The notes under the pieces: model-generated | What the model was told of the DNA's origin: nothing | The model's database searches: none | What the model saw: the letters and a program-made list of their open reading frames with translations, nothing else | Program-made: the position numbers and the translations under genes | Shown here: positions 53,185 through 64,000 of the stretch, in pieces | Layout: each line of letters begins with the position of its first letter | Position numbering within the stretch: the first letter of the stretch is position 1 | Assembly (NCBI RefSeq): GCF_000687475.1 | Contig: NC_057322.1 | Coordinates: 2,046,001-2,110,000 of the forward strand | Direction of reading: 5' to 3' | Length of the DNA: 64,000 nucleotides | Source: Ustilaginoidea virens | Taxonomy: Eukaryota; Ascomycota; Sordariomycetes; Hypocreales; Clavicipitaceae

Positions 53185-54400
53185 CTAGCAAACGTGCTCC
53201 GGCTCAGCTCCGCTGCCTTCCCTGCTCCCCAGCTCGGTCCTCAAAACCCGGCCAAAGACCTCCATCAGCACCTCGAAACAAGCCTTGCTTACGGCAGGAT
53301 CATACCGGCCTTTACTCAGCTCGTCGCGGATAAAGGCGTGCTGAGCCCACGCGAACTCGTGGAAGCTGAATGCTACGTTGGCCTCGCGGAGCTTGAGGCG
53401 GATGAGGTCGCGACCCGCATCGGGGACGTGGGTGTCTTTGATGCCAAAGATGAGGGATACTTCGGCCTGGATTCTCGACAAGAGGTCGATTGTGTGGGAC
53501 GAGGCGGGAGGGGAGGCGTATGCCGAGTTGGGGGCTGTGTAGGGGCCAAGCGTGCGGGAGTGAATGTCGGTTGGGAAGTAGGCGACCGCGGCGGAGACTC
53601 TGTCATCCAGCTGCTGGCGGATCAGCACCCCTCGCTTGGCGCGCGATGGTGGTCAATATGCCACGGAGGCGAGGAAACAATGGCCATCAACGTACTGCTG
53701 CTCGGAGGGCGAGATGTCCTCCCAGGCACATGCCCGTGGAGCCGATGCGCCCGGTGCAAGTAGGCAGTGAAAGCAGGTAGTCGACGGTGGCGAAGGAATC
53801 GACGTCGTACGACTCGAGGGTCTAGAACCAACCGCTTTCAACAGGTTTCGCCTTGGCAGCGTCTCGTTCGACGGAATTGTACCTTTTCAATCTTGAACTT
53901 GTTCCCGCGGTCCGTGTCAGCAGCGTCGTAGTTGAGGGGCTCGGGCCCGACAAAGTCGTGGTAGGATGACGGCGGCGACAATGTAACCCTGGCCTGCTAT
54001 CTGGCGGGCGAAGCGGGCCACGGGGCCAGTCACTGCGCTTGCCGATGAGCCGTTTTGAGGTTTTTTTTTTTTTTTTTTGTGCGTGCTGGTTGGATTTGGA
54101 CGACGGCTTGTTGGGGGTTTACCTTGGTAGATCTCGCTAAAGAGACAGACGGCGGGGAATCGACTGTCCCTGGTCAATAGCGGAAGCGGGCCGAGCCTGG
54201 ATCGCGGGCTTACGCATTGGGGTAGCCGGCTATGGTGGGATGGAAAACGAAGATTCCTGTGGTGCTCACGGTGAGTACGGATGCAGTTGCGGGAGGACCC
54301 GGTTGGGGGGGGGGGGGGGGGGGACCTGCGGCTCACGCATGTTGCTAGTGCGGCCATTGGCGGTGGTGGGCACGTCGACGTGGCTTTCTCTGATGAGCAT
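53185..54400 (-). pseudogene. Dienelactone hydrolase family protein, frameshifted in exon 4
   Basis: Alpha/beta-hydrolase of the fungal dienelactone hydrolase group. Exons on the minus strand: 54400-54337, 54256-54214, 54169-54123, 54032-53883, 53821-53696 and 53610-53185. The text reads MLIRESHVDVPTTANG, FHPTIAGYPNADSRFPAV, SEIYQVTGPVARFARQIAG, then YHDFVGPEPLNYD, GMCLGGHLAL (nucleophile Cys motif), YFPTDIHSRTLG and FGIKDTHVPDAGRD with the late Asp/His region. All junction phases agree except within exon 4, where about 53968 (between GYIVAA and PSSYHDF) the frame shifts as if two bases were lost; without this the product would be about 285 residues. All splice sites are intact, so the lesion is recent or an assembly error. 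Intron 1 contains about 20 guanines. Confidence 0.75.
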
Positions 54401-55053
54401 TTTGGGGATAAAGCTGCTATCGTGAGAGATGGGATATTGGATGGCTGCAGCATTTGGGGGTGTCGTATGTATGTTAGGAGCCAGTAGTCGGTAGCTTTGA
54501 AGTTTGAGGTCGATTTCGATTGCCCCGCCGTGTGGTCACTTGCGTTTTGAGCCAATCAGCTCCCGCCTCACCTTGCTCAAATTGTCTCCGGACGCGGAAA
54601 AACGAACCCCCTGGAAACCTGCGTCATAAGGTCATAAGGCAACCAAACTACAGTCTTCAGCTGCTCAGCAGCACAAATGTACGGAGTAACATGTGGCCCG
54701 TACTGGTGGAGCTACAATTAATTAGCCTACGGCCCTACATGGCATGTGGCCCGCCCCGGGCGCACCACAAAGTGGCTGCTTGGCAAGATCACACGGGGCT
54801 CATCATCGTGCCGACACGTCTGGTGCCATTATTTCTTCGCGCGTTCCCGTTGCCAGCCCTTCTTCTTCCACGGGCCCTCGCAAAACCTCCTCCTTCCGCT
54901 CCCCCTCGGCTTCTCGACGGCTTCAACTTCGACTTGTCCACCACCTTTGCTATCCTTCCCCGCCGCTTTCCCGGCTTAGCGCTTGCCCTACCTACCCGTC
55001 TAATGTTTGCTTGCGCCCCCTGGATCTTCCCGAAATCCCACCCTTGAGCTATT
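54401..55053. promoter_or_regulatory. Divergent promoter of the hydrolase gene and SEY1
   Basis: 653 bp between the two starts. Contains an exact TACGGAGTA at 54680-54688, a repeated GGTCATAA near 54625-54640, and a pyrimidine-rich leader (54835-55000) on the SEY1 side. Confidence 0.5.
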
Positions 55054-57948
55054 ATGAACGGCCACTTTTCTGCCGTGGGCGACAAGCCTGCTGGCGGAAG
55101 CTACGAACATGGCGTCCAAGTCATTGACGAGGACAAGGACTTCAAGTAGGCATTGAGTTCCCGTTGATTCTACGCCTGTGCATTTTCTTTTTCTCCTCCT
55201 TCCCTCCCCCCATTCTTACGGGCTGAGGCTGATGCTTCACGATCTCACCCCCCCCTTAGCGATAATCTCAATGAATACCTGCAGACAACGCACGTTGCCG
55301 ACTCTGGCTTCAACTACCACATCATCTCCGTCTTTGGATCCCAGTCCACGGGCAAGTCGACGCTGCTGAACAATCTGTTTGGCACCGAGTTCTCCGTCAT
55401 GTCCGAGACGGAGCGGCGACAAACCACAAAGGGTATCTGGATGTCCAAAAACAGGCGGGAAGAGAGCGCAGGCACCAAGATGGCCGACAATATCCTCGTC
55501 ATGGACGTCGAAGGCACCGACGGCCGCGAACGTGGCGAAGACCAGGACTTTGAGAGGAAAAGTGCGCTGTTCGCGCTGGCTACCAGCGAGGTCCTCATTG
55601 TCAATATCTGGGAGCATCAGGTGGGCCTGTACCAGGGGGCCAACATGGGCTTGCTCAAGACGGTGTTCGAGGTCAACTTGCAGCTCTTCCTCAAAGATAA
55701 GCAGTACGTTTCTCTCTCGTTGTTCTGCCCGTCGCCGCGCCCTATGCCTTGCGGCGTGTCCCTTGAAAAACTATCCTGTTCTGACCTTTTTCCTTCTTCT
55801 TTTGCCATCTCTTGGTGCAATCCTGCAGGTCTACTCCGCGATCGCTTCTCTTCTTCGTTATCCGAGATCACCTTGGCACCACGCCCTTAACAAACCTCCG
55901 CACTACCCTGATACAAGATCTCACCAAGATCTGGTCGACCATCTCCAAGCCTCAGGGGCTCGAAAACTCTCGAATCGAAGACTACTTTGACTTTGGTTTT
56001 GCTGCCCTGCCACACAAAATTCTGCAGGGCGACAAGTTTGTCAGCGAGGTGCACAAACTTGGATCAAGATTTACTGCCGGACACAAGGGCAACAAGGGCG
56101 CCAATCACGAGCTGGAAGGCGGCGTTTTTTTGCCCGAGTACCACCGAAGGATTCCGGCCGATGGCTTCTCTGTCTATGCCCAAGGCATCTGGGACCAGAT
56201 TGTTCACAACAAGGACCTCGACCTGCCTACACAGCAAGAGCTGTTGGCCCAGTTCCGATGCGACGAAATCTCCCGCGAAGTGCTGGTCGCCTTTGACCTT
56301 GTCCTTGTGCCTTTGGAAGAGCGACAAGGCGAAGCTGCGAAACTAGGAAAGATTCTGGTGTTGCCGGATCTCGGGACAGTGAGCAGCGAAGCCCGCGGGC
56401 AGCTGCTGCGCGCGTTTGAAGCTCAGGCCAGCCGCTACCACAAGGGCGTGTATGCGCGCAAGAGGCACGAGCTGGAGGCCAAGGTCGATGCGAGACTCAA
56501 GGCGCTGTACATGGGCCAATTAGCGGCTGCGCACAAGGCCGGCGTTGTGACGTTTAGCGACGCCGTCACGAACAAGGTCAAGGCTGGCCAAAAAGCAGGC
56601 GGCGGCTACGAGTTTGCCGAGATTGTCGCCAGCGAGAAGACCAAGACGTTGGAGATTTTCAAGTCTGAAGCCCAAGGACTGGCGATTCAGGGATTGCCTT
56701 GGACCAACTTCCAACCCCAATACCAGCTGTTCGAAGCCGAGCTCGACGAGGTTAGCGGCAAGTTGCGCAAGGAAGAAATGCGGCGACTGGCAACCAGGGT
56801 CGAGCGGTGGGTCAAGTCTCGCCTGGGAGAGGCCATTGGCCTCGAGTTCAACAAGCTGGGCTCCGGACGGGCGGGCACGGGCGCCCCAGAGACGGGCGAC
56901 AAACCACCCGAGAAGGATCTCTGGGATCGTGTGTGGAGCGTCTTCACCGGCATCGTCGGGGAAGCCGAGGGTCGCTTTGCGGACCGTGCCAAGAGCTTTG
57001 ACGCTAGCGACGAGGAAGCCGAGGTTGGCATGTGGCGTCTGCGTCGGAAGAGCTGGGTTGGTCTGCGCGAGAGGATCGAAGAGGAAGTCATGGAAGGCAA
57101 CATTCTGCTCAAGCTCCGCGAGAACTTTGAGGACAAGTTCCGATACGACGAGGCCGGCGTTCCTCGCATATGGCGGCCCACGGACGACATCGAGGGTATC
57201 TACACAAAGGCGCGAGAGTCGACCCTGACGCTCATCCCCCTGCTCTCGAGGTTCCGCCTCTCAACGACGTATGCGCCTCCCGACTTGGTGAGCTTTATTG
57301 GAGGTCAGCCCGGAGGCGCCGAGGCTGGTGACGAGGAGGACCTGGCACCCATCGGCGGAGTCGACGAGGACGAAGGGAAGAGCCTCGAGGAGGAGATGAC
57401 GGTTCTCAGCGAGAGCAAGCGCCAGGACCTGGTTGTGCGCTTCAAGAAGACGGCGGACGGCGTCTACGTGGAAGCCAAGCGAGGGGCCATTGGCGGCGTG
57501 GCTCAGATTCCATTTTACTTTTACGTGCTCCTCGTGGCCTTGGGCTGGAACGAAATCGTCTTGGGTAAGATTCGCCAAGGGCAATTTTTTTTTTTTTTCC
57601 CCTTTGACATTGGACAAGCTGCTAACACGGGATTACCTACTAGTCCTCCGCAACCCCTTCCTCTTTGTCTTCCTCATCATGCTGGCCGGCGGCACATACG
57701 TGGCCTACACGCTCAACCTGCTCGGGCCCATGATGCAGATGAGCAACGCCGCCGTCAACCAGGGCGTTGAAATCGCCAAGCAGCAGCTCCGAGAATTCAT
57801 CGCCAACTCGGACAGGGCTAGACACGCCCTGGACGTGCCTGCCGAGCCCCGGGCGCACCGCGCCAACGGAGATGGAATCAGCCTGGACAGACTGGACAGC
57901 CGGGGCAAGAAGGCTCATTCGACGGAAGAGGCGGACATGGACATTTGA
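55054..57948 (+). CDS. SEY1: ER membrane-fusion GTPase Sey1 (RHD3/atlastin type)
   Basis: Dynamin-like GTPase that fuses ER tubules. Four exons, 55054-55145, 55260-55703, 55829-57564 and 57644-57948, give 858 residues, the usual Sey1 length. G1 is GSQSTGKST near residue 50, the switch region has [11 protein letters not shown]3 is [11 protein letters not shown], and the G4 position carries the FVIRDH (RD) signature of the RHD3 class. A long helical stalk with conserved [15 protein letters not shown] follows. Two close transmembrane segments near the C-terminus ([37 protein letters not shown]) form the ER hairpin, followed by a cytosolic amphipathic tail. Confidence 0.97.
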
Positions 57949-58464
57949 AAGACGGCGGGGTCATGGGTCAAGTCGTTGGGGAGGGGCGGGAGTTTTGGTT
58001 CTGGGCTTTCTCTTCTTCGTTGGTTGCGCCCCGTCTTTTATTCTGTTACTGCTGGGCTGTAGCACCGTGTGTGGGAGGTTATCTCGCCAAGATACGATAA
58101 TGTTTTCATGACTGCTGTTGTGCTGTCGCTGCTGGTTGTGGGTGCCGGCGTTGATGTGCGTCCCCGGTTGGAGGGGGGGGGGGGGGCGTGTCTGGAAGCC
58201 AGCGCTGCTGCGTAGCATGTATGAGTCGTGGTGCTGATGCCGCATGTTGGTCGCGGCTATGCTGTCAGGTTGTATGAGTCGTGTTCTGATGCCGGCGTGG
58301 TTTTTCTCGTCTATTCCTTGCGGTTACGCTGTTGTGTTCCATGTAACGTCGGCGTAATTTGCCCGTCTGTTCCTCGCGCCCATGCTGCCCAGTTCAGCAT
58401 GTTTGATATATCGAATAATTCACCTTGAATGAATTCATCTGATGCAAAACGCCTGCGCTGAAAT
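57949..58464. other. Intergenic region between convergent SEY1 and RNase H2A genes
   Basis: Tail-to-tail spacer with a G-run at about 58174-58186 and partly repeated text (GTATGAGTCGTG at 58219 and again at 58272; the following GTGCTGATGCCG / TTCTGATGCCGG also match). No gene seen. Confidence 0.4.
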
Positions 58465-59466
58465 CTAAAATGCTTCCGTCCCAACACAAGTCCCATACCA
58501 CCCCCCCAGCTCGTCACTCTTGTCCCCCGTTCGTCCCGTCAAGAAATCCGTCAGTCTCGGCGCGTCCGCATCCTCCTCCGGCCCCTCCGGCCAATCCACC
58601 TTGATAGCAACCCCCTTCCCGTCCAGCATATCCTTTGCCGTGCCCCAGCTGAATCGGCACTCCGGGCCCCACCCAAACAGAGGATGCATATTCCTCTTCA
58701 TCCAGCTGACGCACCGCGCGTCGGAGGGATACCCGGACCCCCAGGCCATGCCCTCGGCGCCCGCGTCGGCGCCCGCGTCTGCGCCCGCGTCTTGGCCCTC
58801 CCCTCTAGCCCTGTACATTTCCTCCAGCGCGGCATCCCTCGTGACTTTTGCGCAGACGCTCGCGGCGCTGACGCACGGGTACAGGCTGTCGGCCTTCTTG
58901 GCCACGGTGATGTTGGTGGTGGGGAATATCCTCTGCAGCTTGGCCTGGTAGGCAGCCGGCTGGCCTATGGTGTCGACGTATATCTCGCGGACGTTGACGC
59001 CGCGCGCAAAGACGCCCTGGATGAGGGCGACGGTGGCGTCCATGGCCTGGGCGTTGAGGTTGTAGGTGCTCGGCTGGAGCATGTGGGCGGCAATGTCGCG
59101 GGCGGAGAGGGCGGTGGTGGCCCAGCCGCAGGAGGAGTGGAGGTCGGAGCCGGGCGTGCAGAGGGTCTGCATGAGGGAGGAGCGGACGGCGGGCGTGAGG
59201 ACCTTGGAGTCGTCGAAGCCGTGGGTGGTGCGGAGGAGAGGGTCGGACAGCGGCAGGGGGAGGTAGAAGACGCCGTAGACCATGGGGCCGAGGACGGGAC
59301 CGCGGCCGGCTTCGTCGACGCCGAGACAGCAGGGCGGGAGGGCGGCCGAGCCGGGGGCGGGGGAGAGCAGCGCGGGGGGGATGGGGGAGTAGTGCGTGAA
59401 GGAGGCGCCGGTCAGGAGGGGTAGGGGGTGGACGGAAGGGGGGACGAAGGGTTTGGGCTCGTCCAT
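58465..59466 (-). CDS. RNH201: Ribonuclease H2 subunit A
   Basis: Catalytic subunit of RNase H2, which removes ribonucleotides from DNA and cuts RNA-DNA hybrids in the nucleus. Single exon on the minus strand, 333 residues. The active-site signature GVDEAGRGPVLGPMVYG is near residues 49-65, with the further catalytic acids expected in FDDSK and YVDTIG. The substrate-recognition segment ADSLYPCVSAASVCAKVTRD is intact. A short Ala-Gly-Ala-Asp repeat (AGADAGADAGAEG) lies at about residues 230-243 in a loop before WGSGYPSD, apparently from a 12-bp slippage repeat. Upstream it diverges from MIF2. Confidence 0.95.
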   Translation of the reverse strand: MDEPKPFVPPSVHPLPLLTGASFTHYSPIPPALLSPAPGSAALPPCCLGVDEAGRGPVLGPMVYGVFYLPLPLSDPLLRTTHGFDDSKVLTPAVRSSLMQTLCTPGSDLHSSCGWATTALSARDIAAHMLQPSTYNLNAQAMDATVALIQGVFARGVNVREIYVDTIGQPAAYQAKLQRIFPTTNITVAKKADSLYPCVSAASVCAKVTRDAALEEMYRARGEGQDAGADAGADAGAEGMAWGSGYPSDARCVSWMKRNMHPLFGWGPECRFSWGTAKDMLDGKGVAIKVDWPEGPEEDADAPRLTDFLTGRTGDKSDELGGWYGTCVGTEAF

Positions 59467-59890
59467 GATGCGCTGCGCTTGGGGGGTTGGTGATGCTGGC
59501 CGAGATATTCCGTAGGTTGACCAAGAGTTGAGCTGTAATTTACGCGTCTGGGACGCCGGGCGGCGCGCGCCCTGGCAGCTGCGGGATCCACTCCAGGTAT
59601 CAAGCTAGGGCCGCTAGGCATGGCTGCCGGATATCCTGATTGGCCCGGTCGGCAAACCGCACGCGCACGCACGCGCTTCGCCGCGCCATAACCTTCCGTA
59701 CACCTACAGTACCATCACCATTGGATTCACCACCGCCTGTCGGAAACTACTGTCCCATTGCCGGGTTCGACATTCGCCTGCCCTCGCGTGCGACAAAATC
59801 TCCCTTCCACCTTTCGGGCCTCTCCCCAACAAACCTGCACACCAAAGCCGCAGCCGCTGGGCAGCAGGTAACGCCGCCAGCCCGCCCGCC
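59467..59890. promoter_or_regulatory. Divergent promoter of RNH201 and MIF2
   Basis: 424 bp between start codons of two chromosome-maintenance genes. Contains a CGCACGCACGCGC alternating tract at 59659-59672. No TATA box is evident; a shared cell-cycle control is possible but no MCB box (ACGCGT) is seen in a clear tandem, only one at 59543-59548. Confidence 0.5.
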
Positions 59891-62044
59891 ATGGCGCGCA
59901 GCGCCAAGCGGCCACGGACACGGCCGCAGGCCCTTCACCAACTCGGTGTTCGCGGCCGGTACGTTGCCCCTTTCCACCCGCGGCGCAGCGCAACGACGGG
60001 GGGGGCGGCTGCAGGGCGGGATCCCCCCGCTTGGCAATTCATCTGACAGAAGCGCTGCAGGAAGACGGGTGTCGTGCTGCGAGACCGCGGCGAACGCGAC
60101 GAGCATGGCATGCAGCCGCTCGACGCCATCTTCTCCCCGCACGAGGGCCAGCGGGCCCCCGGCGACGAGAGCTCGGACGCTGGAAGCGGCGACATGGAAA
60201 TTGCATCGAGTAAGCTGCGGCGGTGCAGGGTTTCCCGGCAAGCGAGCAGTCGTCGGAATGCTGACCTGGTGCAAGGCGAGGGACCGGGGCCTCAGACCAT
60301 ACTCAGGAACCGGCACAGCATCACGCATCCCCTGCCGAAAAGTCGCTCTCCCGCCAAGACGAAGCTCAAGTCGCCTGCCGAGAAGACTCCCCGTCTGGAC
60401 CGCTCCTCCTCGCCCTCTCGCAGCCAGCTCACGGACGATCGCGACCTGACCGTCACCAGGAAGCTCGACTTTTCCACAAAGGGCGACAGGCCGAGGCGAT
60501 CGAGCGCCAAGAGGATCAGCAACGTCTCGACGTCTTCGAGGCGGTCGTCGCGGCTTCTGGAGCAGCAGCAGCAGGAGGAGGAGGAGGAGCTGGAGGAGGA
60601 GGAGCTGGAGGAGGAGGAGGAGGACGGTGAGCCAGTTTCGGATATTCACCCGTCGCCTTTGTTTCAGAAAGATCCTACCGTGTCCGATCTAGTCACCCAA
60701 TCCATGCAAATGGTCGATGCTATAGACGAAAACATGACTGCCGCGGGGCTTGGTCAAGGCGCGCAAGGTGACGTGCCGCCAACAGGCGGAGACGATTACC
60801 CAGAGGACGAGCCGCCTGGTGTGCCGTCGCCAGCGGAGCCGCCGTCGCTGCCGAAATCATCGCCTGCGCTCCCGCCACCGCCAAAGCCGTCGCGCATTCC
60901 ACCGCCCACCCAGTCCATATACAGTCCCAAGAAACGACCCCCGCTGGAAATGGGGGACGAGCCGACGGGATCCGAGGACGAGCAAAGTCGCTCGGAAGCC
61001 AAAAGACGGCGCACAAAGACTCGTTCCCCCCTCCCTCCCAGGGCACCGAAAGCACCGCTTATTCCAAAGTCAAAGCCGGCTGTTTCCAATACCGCAGCTC
61101 AGCAACTCAAAAGAGGTAGGGGCAGACCACCGAAAGCGGGGCGACGGGCGACAAAACCATCAGCAGGAGTCGAGGCCGGCGCCGGTGACGACGGCGACGA
61201 TGACGGGGAAGGTGATGAGACGTTCATGGAGATTCAACGAGGCCCACCGATGCCCCGGTCAAGAGGGCTTGTCTCCCTGCGAAACGACGGCGGCGCTCTA
61301 GCCACCCAGGCTCGGTTGGGACGGCGCCCAGCGCGGCCTCGGGACTACTGGACGGGCGACATCCGCGAGTACGACGACGAGCACGACAAGGAGGAGCTCC
61401 CCGTCAAGGAAGTCATACGACTGCCTGCAGACGCGCCTCCGTCGAGCCGCGCGCCCCACAGCAAAACGCGCGCCAAGGTCAAGGCCACGATCCGCGAAGC
61501 CGTCCAAGAAGACGAGGAGCTGGAAGACTGGGAGGTGGACGAGGGAACCGTCACGGGGGAGATTGTCCTGTGGGAAGCGGCGCACGAGCTCGACCCCCCG
61601 GGCGACGACGACGAGGTGCAAGTCACGGAGGAGCGGCTGGCCATTGCCGCCGACGCAATCGAAACGCACGACAATCCCAACACGACGTTTCGCTTCGCCA
61701 AGCTGCTCACCCTGCCGTTTATCGGCGCCGGCGTGGTGGACCTGCCCCCGGAGGCGGAGAAACGGCCCAAGAACTCGCGCAAGATGCACCTGGTGTTTTT
61801 CGTGCACTACGGCAAGGTGCTCGTGACCATCAACGAGGTGCAGTTTCGGATATCCGCCGGCGGGACGTGGTTTGTGCCGAGGGGTGAGTGTGTCGCGCGC
61901 GGCCCCTCCGCGATGGGGTGCAGCTCGAGGGGCTTTTTGGCTGATTCGGGCGTAGGGAACTATTACAGCATCACCAACGATTACCAGGTCCCGGCGAGGA
62001 TATTTTTCGCGCAGGGCTGCGAGGTCGCTCCGGCGCAGGGGTAG
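59891..62044 (+). CDS. MIF2: Inner kinetochore protein CENP-C / Mif2
   Basis: Centromere protein that links CENP-A nucleosomes to the outer kinetochore. Exons 59891-59958, 60061-60209, 60276-61883 and 61956-62044 give 637 residues. The N-terminus has the Mif2 block LGVRGRKTGVVLRD, then ERDEHGMQPLDAIFSP. A Glu-rich run (about residues 170-185) is encoded by GAGGAG repeats. The KRGRGRPPKAG AT-hook is near residue 335 and a candidate CENP-C motif follows (PARPRDYWTGDI). The C-terminal cupin dimerisation domain runs from NTTFRFAKLLTLPF to GNYYSITNDYQVPARIFFAQ across the last intron. The 66-bp intron at 60210-60275 is in frame with no stop, so it could be retained; it is proposed because the joined text fits relatives. 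Confidence 0.93.
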
Positions 62045-64000
62045 CCAGGCTTGACCGGGTGGGGGCTTATGAATGAATGTGTGGGTGGGCGACAGGCCGG
62101 CGGGTGAGGGGCTGGAAGCAGACGGACGTCAGCTCTGCTTGATGCCCGGGCTGGGCTTGTCTTTTCTCTTGGCGTGCGCAAGATGCATTGTGGGGGGGTT
62201 TACTCGTTGCTATCGTCCATGGTCAGCAGGCCGATGCTTAGGTTGCTGCCATTTGGAGCTGGAGGCGATTCTAGATGATTATGGGTAGGACCGAGCTGTA
62301 TCCTGGTTAGCGGCACGCCGTGGACGCTTTTGCATTCTATCCAGGCGCGTATTGCAATCGGGATTGAACCACAGATCACAAGCAGCACCCGGCGTTAGAG
62401 TTCAATTCAAGGGTCCATTTGGCACGTATGCCACGTTGGGGAAAAGCATCAAGGCCCCGAGGCCAAGTCTACGCGTGTCCTCCCGGCAATAATCACTGTT
62501 CTAGGGCGCCCGGCAAGTAATCAGATTCCGTCTGCAGCGCTTCAGGCGTACGACGACGAGTATGTATGACGCTCGGCTCCCCCGAGGCAGGGCGGGGGAT
62601 TTGGTGGGAAAATGAACAAGAAAGGCGCCTGTTGGGGGCAGGGTCGTTTACATGGACGCAGATATCTCGGCGTAGGTCAATACGCAGTAGCGATTCTTCG
62701 ACACTGCCCTTGAGCACCCAATCCTGCACTCCTCCCCCCCTCTCCCCCCCAACGGCATAATGCAACGAGTCTTGACGTTCAGTATCTCCATCCTTCCGCC
62801 CCCTCTTAGATCGTGCAGCAAGAACAGGACCGTGAGATGTTGCCCCCCTCCAGCTGGCTGAGATTCGCCTGCCGAGCCACGAGGATGACGGGTCCGAGTT
62901 CCGCGGCCAACCCAGCGTAATGGTATCATGGCATGTTCCTGGCGAACATATTGTTGGCAGGACCCGACGGACTGAACCTGATCAAGATTCAACCGATCTG
63001 GAGCCGCTGCCGCGAACGACGTCGGCTCGAGCGGAGCACCGTCAAAGGCTGGCCACTGCTCCCTTGGGGAGAATTTCGACTACGCAAAGTTTGGGGCATC
63101 TAGACGATCAGGTTGTAGGTGCAAATCGCGTGAAATGGTGTTGTTTGTAGAAGATACAAGGAAATGCCGCCTACAAATATCGAGCCGTGCAGAGCGATGA
63201 TGGTGGGCAAAGGCCTGGCGGACAAGTGGCGGCGGCATGGTTCATGATATGCCTTGGAAGGCGGGGGAATCGTTACGGCACCGAAGGCTTGTTAAGGTCT
63301 AGCCGGCCCTATATGTCATGGAACAGCTTCATATATCAGGCGCAAGACTGACGTGTGTGTAGATTTATATCTCCTCTCTTGCTAGCCTAGGTAGTCAAAA
63401 TTGACTCCCTTTTCTAGCATCATTTTCTTTTTGCTGCTACGTTTCACACCTGCAAAGTATACAACAGCGTTGAAGAGGCTGACGTCGTTCCAAACCGACA
63501 CAGCAGCGCTTGCTCGCTCCGACCCCCGATCAGCATGCCATTTCAACATGAAGATTTCGCTCACGTCTGCGGCTTTCATGACGACAACCGCAGCCTGTAG
63601 GTTCAAGCTGGAATAGCCGCTGGCCAAATGCCAGGAAGCCTCGCCAAGAGGCTGTACGGTGCCACACGCGTGCACCGAGATACGGCATTGCTTGAACCTA
63701 CTCTAGAGCGTCAGTTCCCTTGATGTGTCGAGATGAAAGACGTAAGTTATCCTTGCGACTGGCAATTGCAGGCCGTACGGTCGGTCAGCTTGCTAGAAAC
63801 TTGCCAATGGGTTCTTGCTTATCTGGTCCAACAGACGCAGGGTGCTGCTCGCAGCAACGCGAATGACACAATATACCATGCCACCAAGGGTTACAGCCGA
63901 TGACTTATTCCTGTGAAAGAAACACTGAGAGTTGGTGGCGAAGGCCTCGCAATTTTTATAGCGCCATGGTGTAAGATGCCCTAATAGAGTCGCACCTGTT
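62045..64000. other. Terminal intergenic region, no supported gene
   Basis: The first 200 bp is the MIF2 3' region. No frame between 62290 and 64000 has a recognisable domain. A minus-strand frame at 63675-63382 has no ATG at its beginning. A CCTAGGTAGT motif occurs at 63387-63396. This stretch may belong to the promoter of a gene beyond the window. Confidence 0.35.

Noticed and set aside
62340..62400. A GGTTCAATCC segment on the minus strand, resembling a tRNA B-box
   Set aside because: The flanking bases do not form a T-arm stem and no A-box or acceptor stem is found upstream.

Overview
The window is nuclear DNA of a filamentous ascomycete, most likely a Sordariomycete of the order Hypocreales. 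The evidence is: short (50-250 bp) GT-AG introns in most genes; GC-rich coding DNA; pyrimidine-rich promoters; and single-copy fungal genes (MGM101, YME2, SEY1, MIF2, EMI1, ABP2, and an 'ipa'-type protein known to me mainly from Hypocreales). Species cannot be fixed from sequence alone. Splice sites were placed by hand; codon phase was checked across the junctions of each multi-exon model.

Layout. 1-4 kb: guanylate kinase (-), a twin-CX9C COA4-like protein (+) and MGM101 (+). 4-13 kb: a gene-poor accessory stretch with a decayed coding remnant, two families of short inverted-repeat elements and two genes (a conserved hypothetical and a kinase-like protein) bracketed by them. 13-17 kb: a Cys-rich secreted protein and a large ipa-type protein with a HicA-like C-terminus. 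18-27 kb: PLP homeostasis protein (-), divergent from a Cog7-like gene (+), then an Sds3-like HDAC subunit (+) and ABP2 (+), which is followed by a 200-bp CTT tract. 28-34.5 kb: a 14-TM MFS transporter and cytosolic HSP70. 34.8-39 kb: EMI1 (-) divergent from YME2 (+). 40.5 kb: a secreted protein made of five tandem knottin-like units. 44-46.6 kb: a sugar-porter MFS. 49.5-52.3 kb: an EF-hand MscS channel. 53-54.4 kb: a dienelactone hydrolase family gene with a frameshift (-), divergent from SEY1 (+, 55-58 kb). 58.5-62 kb: RNase H2 subunit A (-) divergent from CENP-C/Mif2 (+). The last 2 kb holds no gene I can support.

There is no biosynthetic gene cluster. Most genes are housekeeping, with mitochondrial functions recurring (COA4, MGM101, EMI1, YME2). 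The accessory content lies at 4-13 kb and around 39-44 kb. The strongest candidates for something undescribed are the five-unit knottin precursor, a 9-bp motif (TACGGAGTA) found at eight intergenic sites, a Mutator-like MITE family with 9-bp target duplications, and the HicA-like domain ending the ipa protein.
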